The notes: generated by a model from the letters alone, not told the origin. A stretch of 64,000 nt of DNA from JAGVYF01 sp041650315 (GCA_041650315.1 JBAZLJ010000002.1:310001-374000), one strand, 5' to 3'; shown: positions 16,741 through 25,544, counted from the first letter of the stretch. Numbers and translations are program-made.

Positions 16741-17148
16741 ATGACCAACCAATGCAATGACAAAAACTGTCCTGTACACGGCGGCCTCACAATAAAAGGC
16801 GCTGCAGTCTATGGTACTGTGGTGTCCGATAAAATGGCGCATACCGCAACAGTCCAATGGGCAAGAAAATTGTTCATCCCAAAATATGAAAGGTATCAAG
16901 CTAGACTCAGCAAGATCAAAGTTCACAATCCAGCGTGCATAGACGCGAAAACCGGAGATTATGTAAAATTGAGAGAAACAAGGCCGTTGAGCAAAACAAA
17001 ACATTTCGTAATCGTTGAAGTGCTAGGCAAAAAAGGATTCGTGCAGATTAAGCATGAAGAGCTATTGACCAAGCATGAAAAAGAAGCTTTGAAAGAAAAA
17101 GTTGAAGCTAAGAAAAAAAGCAAAACTGAAGAGGTATCTGAAGAATGA
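16741..17148 (+). CDS. rps17: Ribosomal protein uS17
   Basis: 135 residues. The archaeal N-terminus NCPVHGGLTIKGAAVYGTVVSDKMAHTATVQ leads into the OB-fold, followed by KTGDYVKLRETRPLSKTKHFVI. A Lys/Glu tail of about 25 residues follows the conserved core. It binds 16S rRNA early in assembly. The stop overlaps the uL14 start by 4 bp. Confidence 0.95.
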   Translation: MTNQCNDKNCPVHGGLTIKGAAVYGTVVSDKMAHTATVQWARKLFIPKYERYQARLSKIKVHNPACIDAKTGDYVKLRETRPLSKTKHFVIVEVLGKKGFVQIKHEELLTKHEKEALKEKVEAKKKSKTEEVSEE

Positions 17149-17546
17149 GACCAATCAGTTCAGCTATAACAAGAGGATTACCGCTCCAAGCAGAAGTTGA
17201 TGTATGCGACAATTCAGGAGCTAAAGTCATCAAGATATTCGCTGTAAAGGGCCATAAGACCGTTAAAGGCAAAATCCAATCCGCCGGAATCGGAGACTTG
17301 GTCTGGGCAGCAGTCAAAAAAGGAAAACTCGAAATGAGAAAAACAGTCGTAAACGCTGTTATCGTTAGGCAAAGAAAAGAATTCAGAAGGCCTGACGGCA
17401 CAAGAGTAAAATTCGAAGACAATGCGGCAGTCGTGCTTAAGGACGATAAGGGCAACCCAAAAGGGACATTGATTAAAGGACCTATCGCAAAAGAAGTCGT
17501 CGGCAGATGGCCAGCAGTATCAAAATTAGCTAAAATCGTGGTATAA
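17145..17546 (+). CDS. rpl14: Ribosomal protein uL14
   Basis: 133 residues, normal length. It has DVCDNSGAKVIKIFAVKG at the N-terminus and VVLKDDKGNPKGTLIKGPI near the C-terminus, both family hallmarks. uL14 lies at the subunit interface. Coupled to uS17 by a 4-bp overlap and 2 bp before uL24. Confidence 0.97.
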   Translation: MRPISSAITRGLPLQAEVDVCDNSGAKVIKIFAVKGHKTVKGKIQSAGIGDLVWAAVKKGKLEMRKTVVNAVIVRQRKEFRRPDGTRVKFEDNAAVVLKDDKGNPKGTLIKGPIAKEVVGRWPAVSKLAKIVV

Positions 17547-17548
17547 AA

Positions 17549-17974
17549 ATGAGACAAGGAAAATTTTCAAGGACATGGAAAGCAAGCGTTCTCACTAAAA
17601 AGCAGAGAAAATATGTGTATAACGCGCCATTCCATATAAAAAGTAAATTCATGAGCTCCCACTTATCAAAAGACTTGAGCGAAAAGTACGGCATGAGGAA
17701 CATCGAAGTAAGGAAAGATGACAAAGTTAAGATCGTAAGAGGCCAGTTCAAAGGAAAAACCGGCAAAATCTCAAGGGCTGATGTTAAACATACAAAAATC
17801 TATGTCGAGGGCATCGAATTATTCAAGAAAGACGGCTCAAAATCACAATTCCCAATACATCCTTCAAAAGTTATAATCACCGAGCTCGCGCTTGGCGATA
17901 AGAGAAGGATGAAACACGTTAAAAAAGAAATTACAAAGAAAACAGCTACCGGAGGCAAAGTGAAAAATGGTTAG
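17549..17974 (+). CDS. rpl24: Ribosomal protein uL24
   Basis: 141 residues of the archaeal/eukaryotic type. A basic N-terminus is followed by the KOW motif DKVKIVRGQFKGKTGKIS (about residues 54-71) and PIHPSKVIITELALGDKRR. It initiates large-subunit assembly and lies near the tunnel exit. The 3' end overlaps eS4 by 8 bp. Confidence 0.96.
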   Translation: MRQGKFSRTWKASVLTKKQRKYVYNAPFHIKSKFMSSHLSKDLSEKYGMRNIEVRKDDKVKIVRGQFKGKTGKISRADVKHTKIYVEGIELFKKDGSKSQFPIHPSKVIITELALGDKRRMKHVKKEITKKTATGGKVKNG

Positions 17975-18656
17975 GAATCATCTGAAGGTAATAACTGCAC
18001 CTAGAACCTGGCCGGTCCCTAGGAAGAACAAAGTATGGATAACTAGGCCAAACTCTGGAGCGCATAAACTAAGCCTATCATTATCATTGAATTCAGTGCT
18101 AAAAGATATATTGAGCTTCGCGAACACCAGGAAAGAAGTCAATTACATCCTAGGCAAGCAAGAAGTTCTTGTAGACGGCTCAAAAAGAACCGACAAGAAA
18201 TTCGGAATCGGTATAATGGATACATTGGCATTGCCACTTGTAAAAAAATATTACAGAGTAATGTTCGATAAGTTCGGCAAACTTAGCTTTGTAGAGATTA
18301 CCGAGCATGAATCTAAGATGAAACCTGCGAAGATCGTCAATAAGACCTGCGTAAAGGGCGGAATCGTGCTCAACTTGGATGACGGAAGGAACATACCTGT
18401 AGCAAAAGACACATACAAGACAGGCAATTCAGTCATCATAGAACTGCCATCGCAGAAGATTGTCAAGCAGCTGCCTCTGCAGAAAGGAGCATATGTCTAC
18501 CTTATCGGCGGAAAGCACTTAGGCGAATCAGGCAAGGTAGAAGAGCTGAACGGAATACACATCATATTCAAAACTCACAGCAAGCTGATCAAGACATTAA
18601 CAAAATATGCATTGGTCATCGGCGAAGAGAAACCAGAGATAAAATTAAGTGAATAA
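17967..18656 (+). CDS. rps4e: Ribosomal protein eS4
   Basis: 229 residues. N-terminal HLKVITAPRTWPVPRKNKVWITRP is diagnostic of eS4. An S4-like RNA-binding segment (VLVDGSKRTDKKFGIGIMD) and a KOW-like region (GAYVYLIGGKHLGESGKV) follow. It is found only in archaea and eukaryotes and sits in the small-subunit body. Order and overlap with uL24 are as in other archaeal operons. Confidence 0.96.
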   Translation: MVRNHLKVITAPRTWPVPRKNKVWITRPNSGAHKLSLSLSLNSVLKDILSFANTRKEVNYILGKQEVLVDGSKRTDKKFGIGIMDTLALPLVKKYYRVMFDKFGKLSFVEITEHESKMKPAKIVNKTCVKGGIVLNLDDGRNIPVAKDTYKTGNSVIIELPSQKIVKQLPLQKGAYVYLIGGKHLGESGKVEELNGIHIIFKTHSKLIKTLTKYALVIGEEKPEIKLSE

Positions 18657-18657
18657 A

Positions 18658-19197
18658 ATGACAAACCCAATGAGACTATTGAGGATAGAGAAGATCACTC
18701 TCAATGTAGGAGCTGGCAAGGACCAGTCAATGCTGGACAAAGGTGTCAAGCTATTGAAGATGATCACTGGCATAGACCCAGTCAAAACTCTTGCTAAGAA
18801 AAGGATTCCAGGATGGGGATTAAGGCCAGGACTGCCTATCGGATGCAAGCTGACTCTCAGGAAACAGAAAGCGACAGAAGTGCTTACTGCATTACTAGCC
18901 TCAAAAGAAAATAAATTGTACGATCACCAGTTCGATGAATTCGGAAATTTGGCATTCGGCATACCTGAATACATCGACATCCCGAATGTAAAGTATAACC
19001 CTGAAATCGGAATTATGGGATTAGAAGTTTGCGTGACCATAATCAGGCCAGGTTTCAGAATCAAAGACAGAAGACTTCAGAATAAGAAAGTTCCTGCAAG
19101 ACATAAAGTCACAAAAGAAGAAGCAATCAAATTCATGAAAGACACATTCAAAATCAAAATATTGTCAGATGAGAATAGCGAAGAGAGTGAGGAATAA
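18658..19197 (+). CDS. rpl5: Ribosomal protein uL5
   Basis: 179 residues. Signatures are RIEKITLNVGAGKD, RIPGWGLRPGLPIGCKLTLR and NPEIGIMGLEVCVTIIRPGFRI. The ATG at 18658 is preferred to the in-frame GTG at 18649, which lies inside the eS4 gene. uL5 binds 5S rRNA with uL18. The acidic C-terminal end (EENSEESEE-like) is unusual but short. Confidence 0.96.
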   Translation: MTNPMRLLRIEKITLNVGAGKDQSMLDKGVKLLKMITGIDPVKTLAKKRIPGWGLRPGLPIGCKLTLRKQKATEVLTALLASKENKLYDHQFDEFGNLAFGIPEYIDIPNVKYNPEIGIMGLEVCVTIIRPGFRIKDRRLQNKKVPARHKVTKEEAIKFMKDTFKIKILSDENSEESEE

Positions 19198-19199
19198 AA

Positions 19200-19430
19200 A
19201 TGACCTATAGCGATCACACTAAAATGGCAAGACAACTTAAAGTCAAGCCTGCAAAATTGCAAAAATTCCTTAAGCATAATGCTCCAAAAGCAAGAAGCTG
19301 CGGATTCACTAAGAAAAAATGCGCAAGATGCGGAAACATCAGAGCGCACATCGGCAGCTACGGCCTACATCTATGCAGGCAGTGCTTCAAGGAAATCGCA
19401 TTAAGCATAGGTTTTAAAAGATACAATTAA
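19200..19430 (+). CDS. rps14: Ribosomal protein uS14, zinc-binding form
   Basis: 76 residues, slightly longer than the usual 50-60 because of an N-terminal extension. CARCGN and CRQCF provide the four zinc-binding cysteines, and SIGFKRYN is the conserved end. It assembles late in the small-subunit head. It starts 2 bp after uL5. Confidence 0.95.
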   Translation: MTYSDHTKMARQLKVKPAKLQKFLKHNAPKARSCGFTKKKCARCGNIRAHIGSYGLHLCRQCFKEIALSIGFKRYN

Positions 19431-19441
19431 GGTGCAAAAAA

Positions 19442-19831
19442 ATGACACTAAACGATCCATTATCAAACTCAATGTCGAAAATATTGAATGCTGAGAAAGC
19501 AGGTAAAGAGACTTGTATCATAGCTTCATCTAAGATCGCAAAAGAAGTATTGAACTTGATGAACAAGCATCATTATATTGGACAATTCAAAGAAATAAAG
19601 GCAAGGGGCAGTAATCTGCTTGAAGTCAGCCTATTGAAAAACATCAACAAATGCGGAGTAATCAAACCGAGATTCGCAGTCGCAAAAGACGGAATAGAAA
19701 AATATGAAAGAAGGTACCTTCCAGCTAAAGATTTCGGATTCCTGATCATATCAACCAATAAAGGATTAATCACACACGAAGAAGCAAAACTCAAGAACAT
19801 CGGAGGCAAGCTTATAGCTTACTGCTACTAA
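19442..19831 (+). CDS. rps8: Ribosomal protein uS8
   Basis: 129 residues. NDPLSNSMSKILNAEKAG is the family start, and the C-terminal region FGFLIISTNKGLITHEEA contains the S/T-x-x-G-(L/I)-(I/M) signature. It binds helix 21 of 16S rRNA. In bacteria uS8 represses the spc operon; no matching site was seen here. Confidence 0.97.
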   Translation: MTLNDPLSNSMSKILNAEKAGKETCIIASSKIAKEVLNLMNKHHYIGQFKEIKARGSNLLEVSLLKNINKCGVIKPRFAVAKDGIEKYERRYLPAKDFGFLIISTNKGLITHEEAKLKNIGGKLIAYCY

Positions 19832-19832
19832 A

Positions 19833-20375
19833 ATGAAAAAAGATACTGTAATGGACAATGACCTTGAAATCCCGCAGGGGATCGAAGCAAGAGTAGAGCA
19901 TAATAAAGTCTTCATCAAAGGACCAAAAGGCTCGCTTGAACGCGAATTCCTAAGCAAAAGTATAGTGATTTCAAAGGATAGCAATCTTATCAAGTTCACT
20001 GCAAGACCAGCAAATAAAAGGAACAAAACCATGATGAACACATTCATGGCCCATATAAGAAACATGCTGAATGGCGTAGTGAATGGATATTCATACTCAT
20101 TGAAAGTATGCTCAGGCCACTTCCCGATAACTGTAGCGTTAAAAGGAAATGAATTGAGCGTCAAAAATTTCCTCGGAGAGAAAATTCCGAGAGTAGTCAA
20201 AATCAACAGCGATGTCAAAGTAAAAGTCGAAGGAGATAAAATCACTGTCGAAGGGATCGATATCGAGAAGACTGGCCAATGTGCAGCAAGCATCGAGCAG
20301 TCCACAAGGATCACAAACAGAGACAGAAGGATTTTCCAAGACGGAATCTGGATCACATCCAAACCTGGTGCATAA
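19833..20375 (+). CDS. rpl6: Ribosomal protein uL6
   Basis: 180 residues with two uL6 repeats. VFIKGPKGSLEREF lies in the first, and the archaeal uL6 end region ...STRITNRDRRIFQDGIW follows. The start ATG is 1 bp after uS8. Another Met at residue 7 is possible. It lies near the factor-binding centre of the large subunit. Confidence 0.96.
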   Translation: MKKDTVMDNDLEIPQGIEARVEHNKVFIKGPKGSLEREFLSKSIVISKDSNLIKFTARPANKRNKTMMNTFMAHIRNMLNGVVNGYSYSLKVCSGHFPITVALKGNELSVKNFLGEKIPRVVKINSDVKVKVEGDKITVEGIDIEKTGQCAASIEQSTRITNRDRRIFQDGIWITSKPGA

Positions 20376-20377
20376 AG

Positions 20378-20992
20378 ATGGAACACAAAAGATTGTTGGA
20401 AGTAAGGAAAGTTCAAAAGAACAGGAAACCACACTTCCGCAGAAAAGGATGCGCGAAAAAAGTAAGGATTAAAGATAAATGGATCAGGCCTAAAGGGCTT
20501 AGCCATAAGATGAGAATGAGATTAAGAGGCAACCCTCTATGCGTATCCATCGGATATAGATCACCAGCTGATGTAAGAGGATTCACCAAATCAGGATTCA
20601 TGCCAGTAGTCGTGTTCAATGTGAACGACCTTATGAAACTGGATCACAAACTCAATACAGCAGTCATCGGTTCAACCGTTGGCCAAAGGAAAAGAGTAGA
20701 GATAATCAAGAAAGCAAAAGAAATGAAAATAGACGTCAATAACATACAGGACGGACATAAATATATCACTCACGTCGAAAATGACCTCAAAGACCGCAAG
20801 GACAGGAAACTGAACAGGGCTAAATCAAAAGAAGAAAGAATAAAGCACGCAGAGAAAAAAGCCCAAGAGAAAGCGGCAGAAGACAAGAAAAAAGCTTCAA
20901 AAGAAAGCGAAAAATCTATCGACGAAAGGACTGAAGAAAGTCACAAGAAAGAGCAGGATGAGAAGAACAAAGTCCTGACTCAGAAGGAATAA
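20378..20992 (+). CDS. rpl32e: Ribosomal protein eL32 with long charged tail
   Basis: 204 residues. The conserved eL32 core covers about residues 5-130 (KPHFRRKGCAKKVRIKDKWIRPKG, RSPADVRGFTKSGF). It is followed by about 70 residues dominated by Lys, Glu and Ala, which other archaeal eL32 proteins usually lack or carry at the other end. An upstream in-frame start at 20279 would overlap uL6 with non-conserved sequence, so ATG 20378 is used. Archaea/eukaryote-specific large-subunit protein. Confidence 0.95.
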   Translation: MEHKRLLEVRKVQKNRKPHFRRKGCAKKVRIKDKWIRPKGLSHKMRMRLRGNPLCVSIGYRSPADVRGFTKSGFMPVVVFNVNDLMKLDHKLNTAVIGSTVGQRKRVEIIKKAKEMKIDVNNIQDGHKYITHVENDLKDRKDRKLNRAKSKEERIKHAEKKAQEKAAEDKKKASKESEKSIDERTEESHKKEQDEKNKVLTQKE

Positions 20993-20994
20993 AC

Positions 20995-21447
20995 ATGCAA
21001 CTCACATCACAGAAAAGATTGGCAGCTCAGATACTGAAAGTATCTCCTTACAAGATAAGGATAGACCCTAACAGATTGGATGATGTAAAAGAATGCATCA
21101 CAAAAGCTGACATAAGGGGACTTATCATAGACAATGCGATAACTGCAAAACCTGTGAAGAACAGCTCAAAAGGAAGAATCAGACTTAACCTCGAGCAGAA
21201 ACGTAAAGGAAGACAATCCGGTAAAGGCTCAAGGAAAGGCAGATTGACTGCAAGATCAGACAGGAAAACTACCTGGGTCCACAAAATAAGGAAACAAAGG
21301 ATCTTCCTTCAAGATTTGAAACTCAAAAATATGCTCACAACTAGCGAATTCAGAGAATTGTATATGAAAGCTAAAGGCGGATTTTTCAGGAGCAAAGACC
21401 ACCTTAAATTATACATAAATGAAAGGGGATATATTAAGAAAAAATGA
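20995..21447 (+). CDS. rpl19e: Ribosomal protein eL19
   Basis: 150 residues, typical archaeal length. QKRLAAQILKVSPYKIRIDP at the start and GKGSRKGRLTARSDRKTTWVHKIR in the middle define the family. eL19 forms a bridge to the small subunit. The stop overlaps the uL18 start by 4 bp. Confidence 0.96.
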   Translation: MQLTSQKRLAAQILKVSPYKIRIDPNRLDDVKECITKADIRGLIIDNAITAKPVKNSSKGRIRLNLEQKRKGRQSGKGSRKGRLTARSDRKTTWVHKIRKQRIFLQDLKLKNMLTTSEFRELYMKAKGGFFRSKDHLKLYINERGYIKKK

Positions 21448-22025
21448 CAACTACAAGATATAGTCTAGGATATAGGAGAAAACGTCTTGGCAAGACTGAT
21501 TACAGAAAAAGATTGAATATGCTGAAATCAAAAATGCTGAGAGTAGTTGTAAGAAGATCAAATAGAAATCTTGTTTTGCAGCTCATACAATATCATGCTG
21601 ATGGCGATAAAGTCTTATTGGCCGCAGACTCAAAAGAATTGAAAAAATTCGGTTGGGTTGTTAATGCAGGCAATACTCCTGTCGCGTATCTAACCGGTTT
21701 CTTGATGGCGAAGAAAGCTTTGAAAAAAGGCTTGAACGAAGGTATATTCGACGTCGGATTACATAAGATGTCCAAAGGATCAAGAATATACGGCGCATTA
21801 AAAGGATTGATTGACGGCGGACTTAAAGTCCCATGCTCTGAAGAGATTTTCCCTGCAGAAGATAGATACACCGGCAAACATATCGAGAATTACGCTAAAA
21901 TGCTTGAAAAAGATAAAGAAAAATACAATAAGATATTTTCATTATACTTGAAACACAAAGTCAATCCTACTGAATTGACAAAATTGTTCAACAAAACTAA
22001 AGATGCTATTGTCAAAGGTGCTTAA
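21444..22025 (+). CDS. rpl18: Ribosomal protein uL18
   Basis: 193 residues of the archaeal/eukaryotic type. It has YRRKRLGKTDYRKRLNMLKS, the RSNRNLVLQLIQYHADGDKV core and GLIDGGLKVPCSEEIFPAEDR. It carries 5S rRNA to the large subunit together with uL5. Coupled to eL19 by an ATGA overlap. Confidence 0.96.
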   Translation: MTTTRYSLGYRRKRLGKTDYRKRLNMLKSKMLRVVVRRSNRNLVLQLIQYHADGDKVLLAADSKELKKFGWVVNAGNTPVAYLTGFLMAKKALKKGLNEGIFDVGLHKMSKGSRIYGALKGLIDGGLKVPCSEEIFPAEDRYTGKHIENYAKMLEKDKEKYNKIFSLYLKHKVNPTELTKLFNKTKDAIVKGA

Positions 22026-22027
22026 AG

Positions 22028-22927
22028 ATGGCTACTGAAAAAAATAAAATTGATGCAAAACATGAAGAACCGCAGGTAGAATCTATCTCAGAGAAAGAAC
22101 TCGAAAAGATAGAATCAGTGGTACAAGGTAAACCAGTAGGCCCTGAAAGCGCAGTATCAGAAGCAGTTAAAGCATGGAAACCAAAAACTTCTCTAGGTAA
22201 GAAAGTCGTTAGCGGAGAAGTAAACGATCTCGGTGCAGTGCTTGACAGAGGCGAAAAGATACTTGAAGCTGAAATAGTAGATATGCTTATTCCAAATCTC
22301 CAAAACGATCTCCTGCTTATCGGACAGGCAAGAGGCAAGTTCGGCGGCGGTCAGAGGAGAGTATTCAAAACAACACAGAAAAAGACTAAGAAAGGCAACA
22401 AGCCTAAATTCTCTACATGCGCAGTTGTCGGCAACGCAGACGGATTCGTCGGCATAGGATTCGGCAAAAGCATAGAGACAGTGCCTTCACGTGACAAGGC
22501 AATCAAAAGAGCTAAATTGAACATAATGAAAATCAGAAGAGGCTGCGGTTCATGGAAATGCAACTGCGGAGAACCTCACTCAATACCTTACCAGATCGGC
22601 GGTAAATGCGGCTCAGCAGAAATACTAATAATGCCAGCGCCTAAAGGTACAGGACTCAAAGTAGAAAAAGAATGCGCGAAAATATTGAAGCTTGCAGGTA
22701 TCAAAGACGCATGGTCAAAAACTCGCGGACAGACTGGCACCAAAATCAATCTGGTCGAAGCTTGCTATCAAGCGCTGAAAAATCTGACCTCTACAAAAGT
22801 CAAAGAAGAGTACTTCGAGAAACTCGGAATTACAGACGGACCTTTGAAATCAAAGACTGAAGATCACGAATTCATGAAATCAATGAAAGTCAAATCCGGA
22901 AAAACTACCGGTGAGGCAGAAGAATGA
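22028..22927 (+). CDS. rps5: Ribosomal protein uS5 with N-terminal extension
   Basis: 299 residues, clearly longer than the 200-250 usual for archaeal uS5. The conserved part begins around residue 75 (LDRGEKILEAEIVDML). It contains the double-stranded RNA-binding core (RRVFKTTQKKTKKGNK, GNADGFVGIGFGKS) and the C-terminal TLKVE/GTKINL-like region. About 70 extra N-terminal residues are acidic to mixed-charge and look disordered. A short C-terminal tail is also added. uS5 shapes the mRNA entrance and decoding fidelity. It overlaps uL30 by 4 bp. Confidence 0.95.
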   Translation: MATEKNKIDAKHEEPQVESISEKELEKIESVVQGKPVGPESAVSEAVKAWKPKTSLGKKVVSGEVNDLGAVLDRGEKILEAEIVDMLIPNLQNDLLLIGQARGKFGGGQRRVFKTTQKKTKKGNKPKFSTCAVVGNADGFVGIGFGKSIETVPSRDKAIKRAKLNIMKIRRGCGSWKCNCGEPHSIPYQIGGKCGSAEILIMPAPKGTGLKVEKECAKILKLAGIKDAWSKTRGQTGTKINLVEACYQALKNLTSTKVKEEYFEKLGITDGPLKSKTEDHEFMKSMKVKSGKTTGEAEE

Positions 22928-23400
22928 GTAAAGAAACATCCAAGAAAACTGAAAACGTGAAAGTCCACACTAAAAAAATAGCAGTGGTCATGGTTAGAGG
23001 ACGTTTCGATATGTGCGATACAGAATTGGACACATTGGACATGCTCAAATTGTACAGGAAGAATTTCTGTTCAGTTGTGAATGATACTCCAGCGATGAAA
23101 GGCATGATTCATGCAGTCAAAGATTTCGTTACTTTCGGCAATATCGATGATGAAACTTTCAAGATGCTAGTTGACAAAAGAGGCGAAGAGTACAAAGGAC
23201 CAGTTTCCGATGATACAGGCCGTGTCAGCTACAAAAGAAAATATTTCGAATTCAACGGCAAGAAATATAAACCTTATTTCAGACTCAATCCACCAACTAA
23301 AGGCTTTGGCAGGAAAGGCGTCAAGATACCTTTCGTCAGTGGTGGAGCATTAGGCGATAGGAAAGAGAAAATCAATGATCTTATCAAGAGGATGCTATAA
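22924..23400 (+). CDS. rpl30: Ribosomal protein uL30
   Basis: 158 residues, the long archaeal/eukaryotic form. VVMVRGRFDMCDTELDTLDMLKLYRKN is the conserved ferredoxin-like start, and RLNPPTKGFGRKGVKIPF is the conserved end region. It lies in the large subunit near 5S rRNA. Start coupled to uS5. Confidence 0.95.
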   Translation: MSKETSKKTENVKVHTKKIAVVMVRGRFDMCDTELDTLDMLKLYRKNFCSVVNDTPAMKGMIHAVKDFVTFGNIDDETFKMLVDKRGEEYKGPVSDDTGRVSYKRKYFEFNGKKYKPYFRLNPPTKGFGRKGVKIPFVSGGALGDRKEKINDLIKRML

Positions 23401-23402
23401 AA

Positions 23403-23900
23403 ATGACAGTCAACAGACGTAAAAAAGCAAGCAGAATGCGTGGTACACATACTCACGGATGGGGCGCTAAGAAGAAACATAGAGGCGGCGGTCATCGTGG
23501 TGGTAGAGGTAATTGCGCAACTGGTAAACGTGCTGATGCAAAAAAACCTAGCATCTGGAAAGAATATGCTACTTATTTCGGCAAACACGGATTCGTGCAC
23601 AAAAATGCAGTCAAAATCAATGCAGTCAATCTAAGATACCTTGAAAATCATATCGACGTTTTGGTTGAATGCAAAAAAGCTTCATTCAATAATGGAACTT
23701 ATACAATCAATCTAACTGAAATCGGATATGACAAACTGCTTTCAAAAGGCGCAGTTTCTAAAAAATTCGAGATAATCGTAGATTGCGCTACTGAATCGGC
23801 TATCGCTAAAGTTAAGAAAGCCGGCGGTTCTGTTACAGTGTCTGAAGAATCTACACCTGAAGCTCCTAAGAAAGAAGCTGAAGAGAAAGACGAAGAATAG
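23403..23900 (+). CDS. rpl15: Ribosomal protein uL15
   Basis: 165 residues. The Gly/Arg-rich N-terminus RMRGTHTHGWGAKKKHRGGGHRGGRG is typical and makes extended rRNA contacts; the C-terminal domain is the L15e/L18e-like fold. The last 20 residues are an acidic/Pro tail. It is the last gene of the ribosomal run before a 234-bp gap that holds inverted-repeat element 2 and the secY promoter. Confidence 0.96.
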   Translation: MTVNRRKKASRMRGTHTHGWGAKKKHRGGGHRGGRGNCATGKRADAKKPSIWKEYATYFGKHGFVHKNAVKINAVNLRYLENHIDVLVECKKASFNNGTYTINLTEIGYDKLLSKGAVSKKFEIIVDCATESAIAKVKKAGGSVTVSEESTPEAPKKEAEEKDEE

Positions 23901-23947
23901 ATTCGGTCTATTCTATATTATTTCTTATTTACTTATTCATTTTATTA

Positions 23948-24082
23948 CTCTATCCTGGATACTCGCTACGCTCGGTCAATGTCACCTCACATCTACTTCT
24001 TGTTTTAAATTTCAAGATAAATCTTATATCTCATGTAAAGCTAGTATGTTCAGAAAGGACATTGACTTTATCCAGAATAGAG
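23948..24082. repeat. Structured inverted-repeat element, copy 2
   Basis: CTCTATCCTGGATA (23948-23961) pairs with TATCCAGAATAGAG (24069-24082), 13 of 14 bases. The next 13 left-hand bases CTCGCTACGCTCG (23962-23974) are unpaired against only TT on the right. GTCAATGTC (23975-23983) then pairs perfectly with GACATTGAC (24058-24066). Bulge, helix lengths and the GTCA...TGAC helix start agree with element 1 at 33-181, although the arms differ in sequence. It lies between uL15 and the secY promoter and might also act in termination or mRNA-end protection. Confidence 0.75.
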
Positions 24083-24095
24083 CTTATTTTATATA

Positions 24096-24112
24096 ACCGA
24101 TAGCTTTTTATA
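24096..24112 (+). promoter_or_regulatory. secY promoter with shared ACCGATAGCTTT motif
   Basis: ACCGATAGCTTT (24096-24107) leads into TTTATA about 25 bp before the secY start, giving a nearly leaderless transcript. The same 12-mer precedes the eL34 promoter at 26336, and its GATAGCTTT part precedes the L3 operon at 11549. It separates secY transcription from the upstream ribosomal genes. Confidence 0.55.
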
Positions 24113-24134
24113 GGATATTTTATTCTAAGCTAAC

Positions 24135-25523
24135 ATGGACAGCATATGGGTAAGAATCAGAGAAAACATACCTGAAGTAATCAAACCAATCCAAAAACTC
24201 TCATTCAAAGAGAAACTTAAATGGACTGGTATGGTGCTTGCTTTGTATTTCATATTAGGTATTGTGCCATTATTCGGACTTGGAGAGAACGCGCTTGCCC
24301 AATTTGAATATCTATCCATTCTACTCGGCGCTAAATTCGGATCAATTATCTCTTTAGGTATCGGCCCGATTGTCACTGCTTCCATCATACTGCAATTGAT
24401 GAATGGAGCAGGATTCTTGAATTTAGATCTTACTTCTACTGATGGAAGGAAACAATATGAAGCTATCAATAAAGTAGTAACATATGGATTTGTTCTTTTC
24501 GAAGCATTCGTCAACGTGTTCATGGGCGGTTTCGCGCCATCCACTATATATCAAGGCACTTCATTATATTTACAACTCGAGCTATTGCTCGTATTCCAGA
24601 TATTCCTCGGCGGCGTCATGATAGTATTCCTTGACGATGTCTGCCAGAAATGGGGTTTCGGTTCCGGTATCAGCTTATTCATCGCAGCCGGAGTAAGCCA
24701 GCAATTATTCTTCAGGATGTTCAGCTGGACTGCATCACCTAGCAATCCTAACGTAGCTACAGGAGCGCTTCCAGCATTGTTCCAAAGCCTTGCGGCAGGA
24801 GATCCTACGACCGCAGTTTTGATGGGCGCAGGAATCATATCAACATTGGCGGTATTCGCATTCTCAGTATACGCTCAATCTATGAAAATTGAAATACCTC
24901 TTTCATTCGGAAGAGTTCGCGGATATGGCATAAGATGGCCATTAAGTTTCATGTATACATCCAACATCCCAGTCATATTGATTGCAGCATTGCTTTCTAC
25001 TTTACAGCTATGGGCAAGATTATTAGAAAACTGGGGCTATCCTTTATTGGGAACTTTCGCAGGAGGTTCACCTGCTACTGGATTAGTCACTTGGTTGACA
25101 AATCCTAATCTCGTGCATAAAGTAATCACAAAAAGCTTGACTATGTCAGATATGGCGCATTCGGGCGTGTATATGCTGATAATGATGGGCGGTTCAGTAT
25201 TATTCTCATATTTCTGGGTACAGACAGCTAACATGGACGCACACAGCGTCGCTGGACAGATTATGAAGTCCGGACTGCAAGTGCCTGGATTCAGAAGAGA
25301 TCAAAGAATCATGGAAAGATTGCTTGATAGATATATCACACCATTGACAATAATGGGCGCTATGACTGTAGGTTTCTTGGCTGCTGTAGCTGACTTGACT
25401 GGAACATTGACATCAGGAACAGGTCTACTGCTTACTGTGATGATTATCTACAAATTGTATGAAAGTATCGCAAAGACGCATATGGAAGATATGCATCCTA
25501 TGCTCAAGAAATTCGTTGAATAG
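24135..25523 (+). CDS. secY: Preprotein translocase subunit SecY
   Basis: 462 residues with about ten membrane segments, the archaeal Sec61-alpha/SecY length. Conserved regions include the amphipathic N-terminal helix (FKEKLKWTGMVLALYFILGIVPLFGLG), the plug region that follows it, GFGSGISLFIAAGV and the cytoplasmic loop KSGLQVPGFRRDQRIMERLLDRYI. It forms the protein-conducting channel in the cytoplasmic membrane. In most archaea adk follows; here a DUF106 gene follows after 21 bp. Confidence 0.97.
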   Translation: MDSIWVRIRENIPEVIKPIQKLSFKEKLKWTGMVLALYFILGIVPLFGLGENALAQFEYLSILLGAKFGSIISLGIGPIVTASIILQLMNGAGFLNLDLTSTDGRKQYEAINKVVTYGFVLFEAFVNVFMGGFAPSTIYQGTSLYLQLELLLVFQIFLGGVMIVFLDDVCQKWGFGSGISLFIAAGVSQQLFFRMFSWTASPSNPNVATGALPALFQSLAAGDPTTAVLMGAGIISTLAVFAFSVYAQSMKIEIPLSFGRVRGYGIRWPLSFMYTSNIPVILIAALLSTLQLWARLLENWGYPLLGTFAGGSPATGLVTWLTNPNLVHKVITKSLTMSDMAHSGVYMLIMMGGSVLFSYFWVQTANMDAHSVAGQIMKSGLQVPGFRRDQRIMERLLDRYITPLTIMGAMTVGFLAAVADLTGTLTSGTGLLLTVMIIYKLYESIAKTHMEDMHPMLKKFVE

Positions 25524-25544
25524 ATAAATTAAAACTAGACTAAA

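Noticed and set aside
20279..20377. Upstream extension of eL32 from an in-frame ATG inside uL6
   Set aside because: The 33 added residues are not conserved and overlap uL6; ATG 20378 follows the uL6 stop with normal spacing.
20281..20472. Small ORFs in other frames over ribosomal and polymerase genes
   Set aside because: They lie antisense or out of frame to well-supported genes with no promoter or ribosome-binding site of their own.
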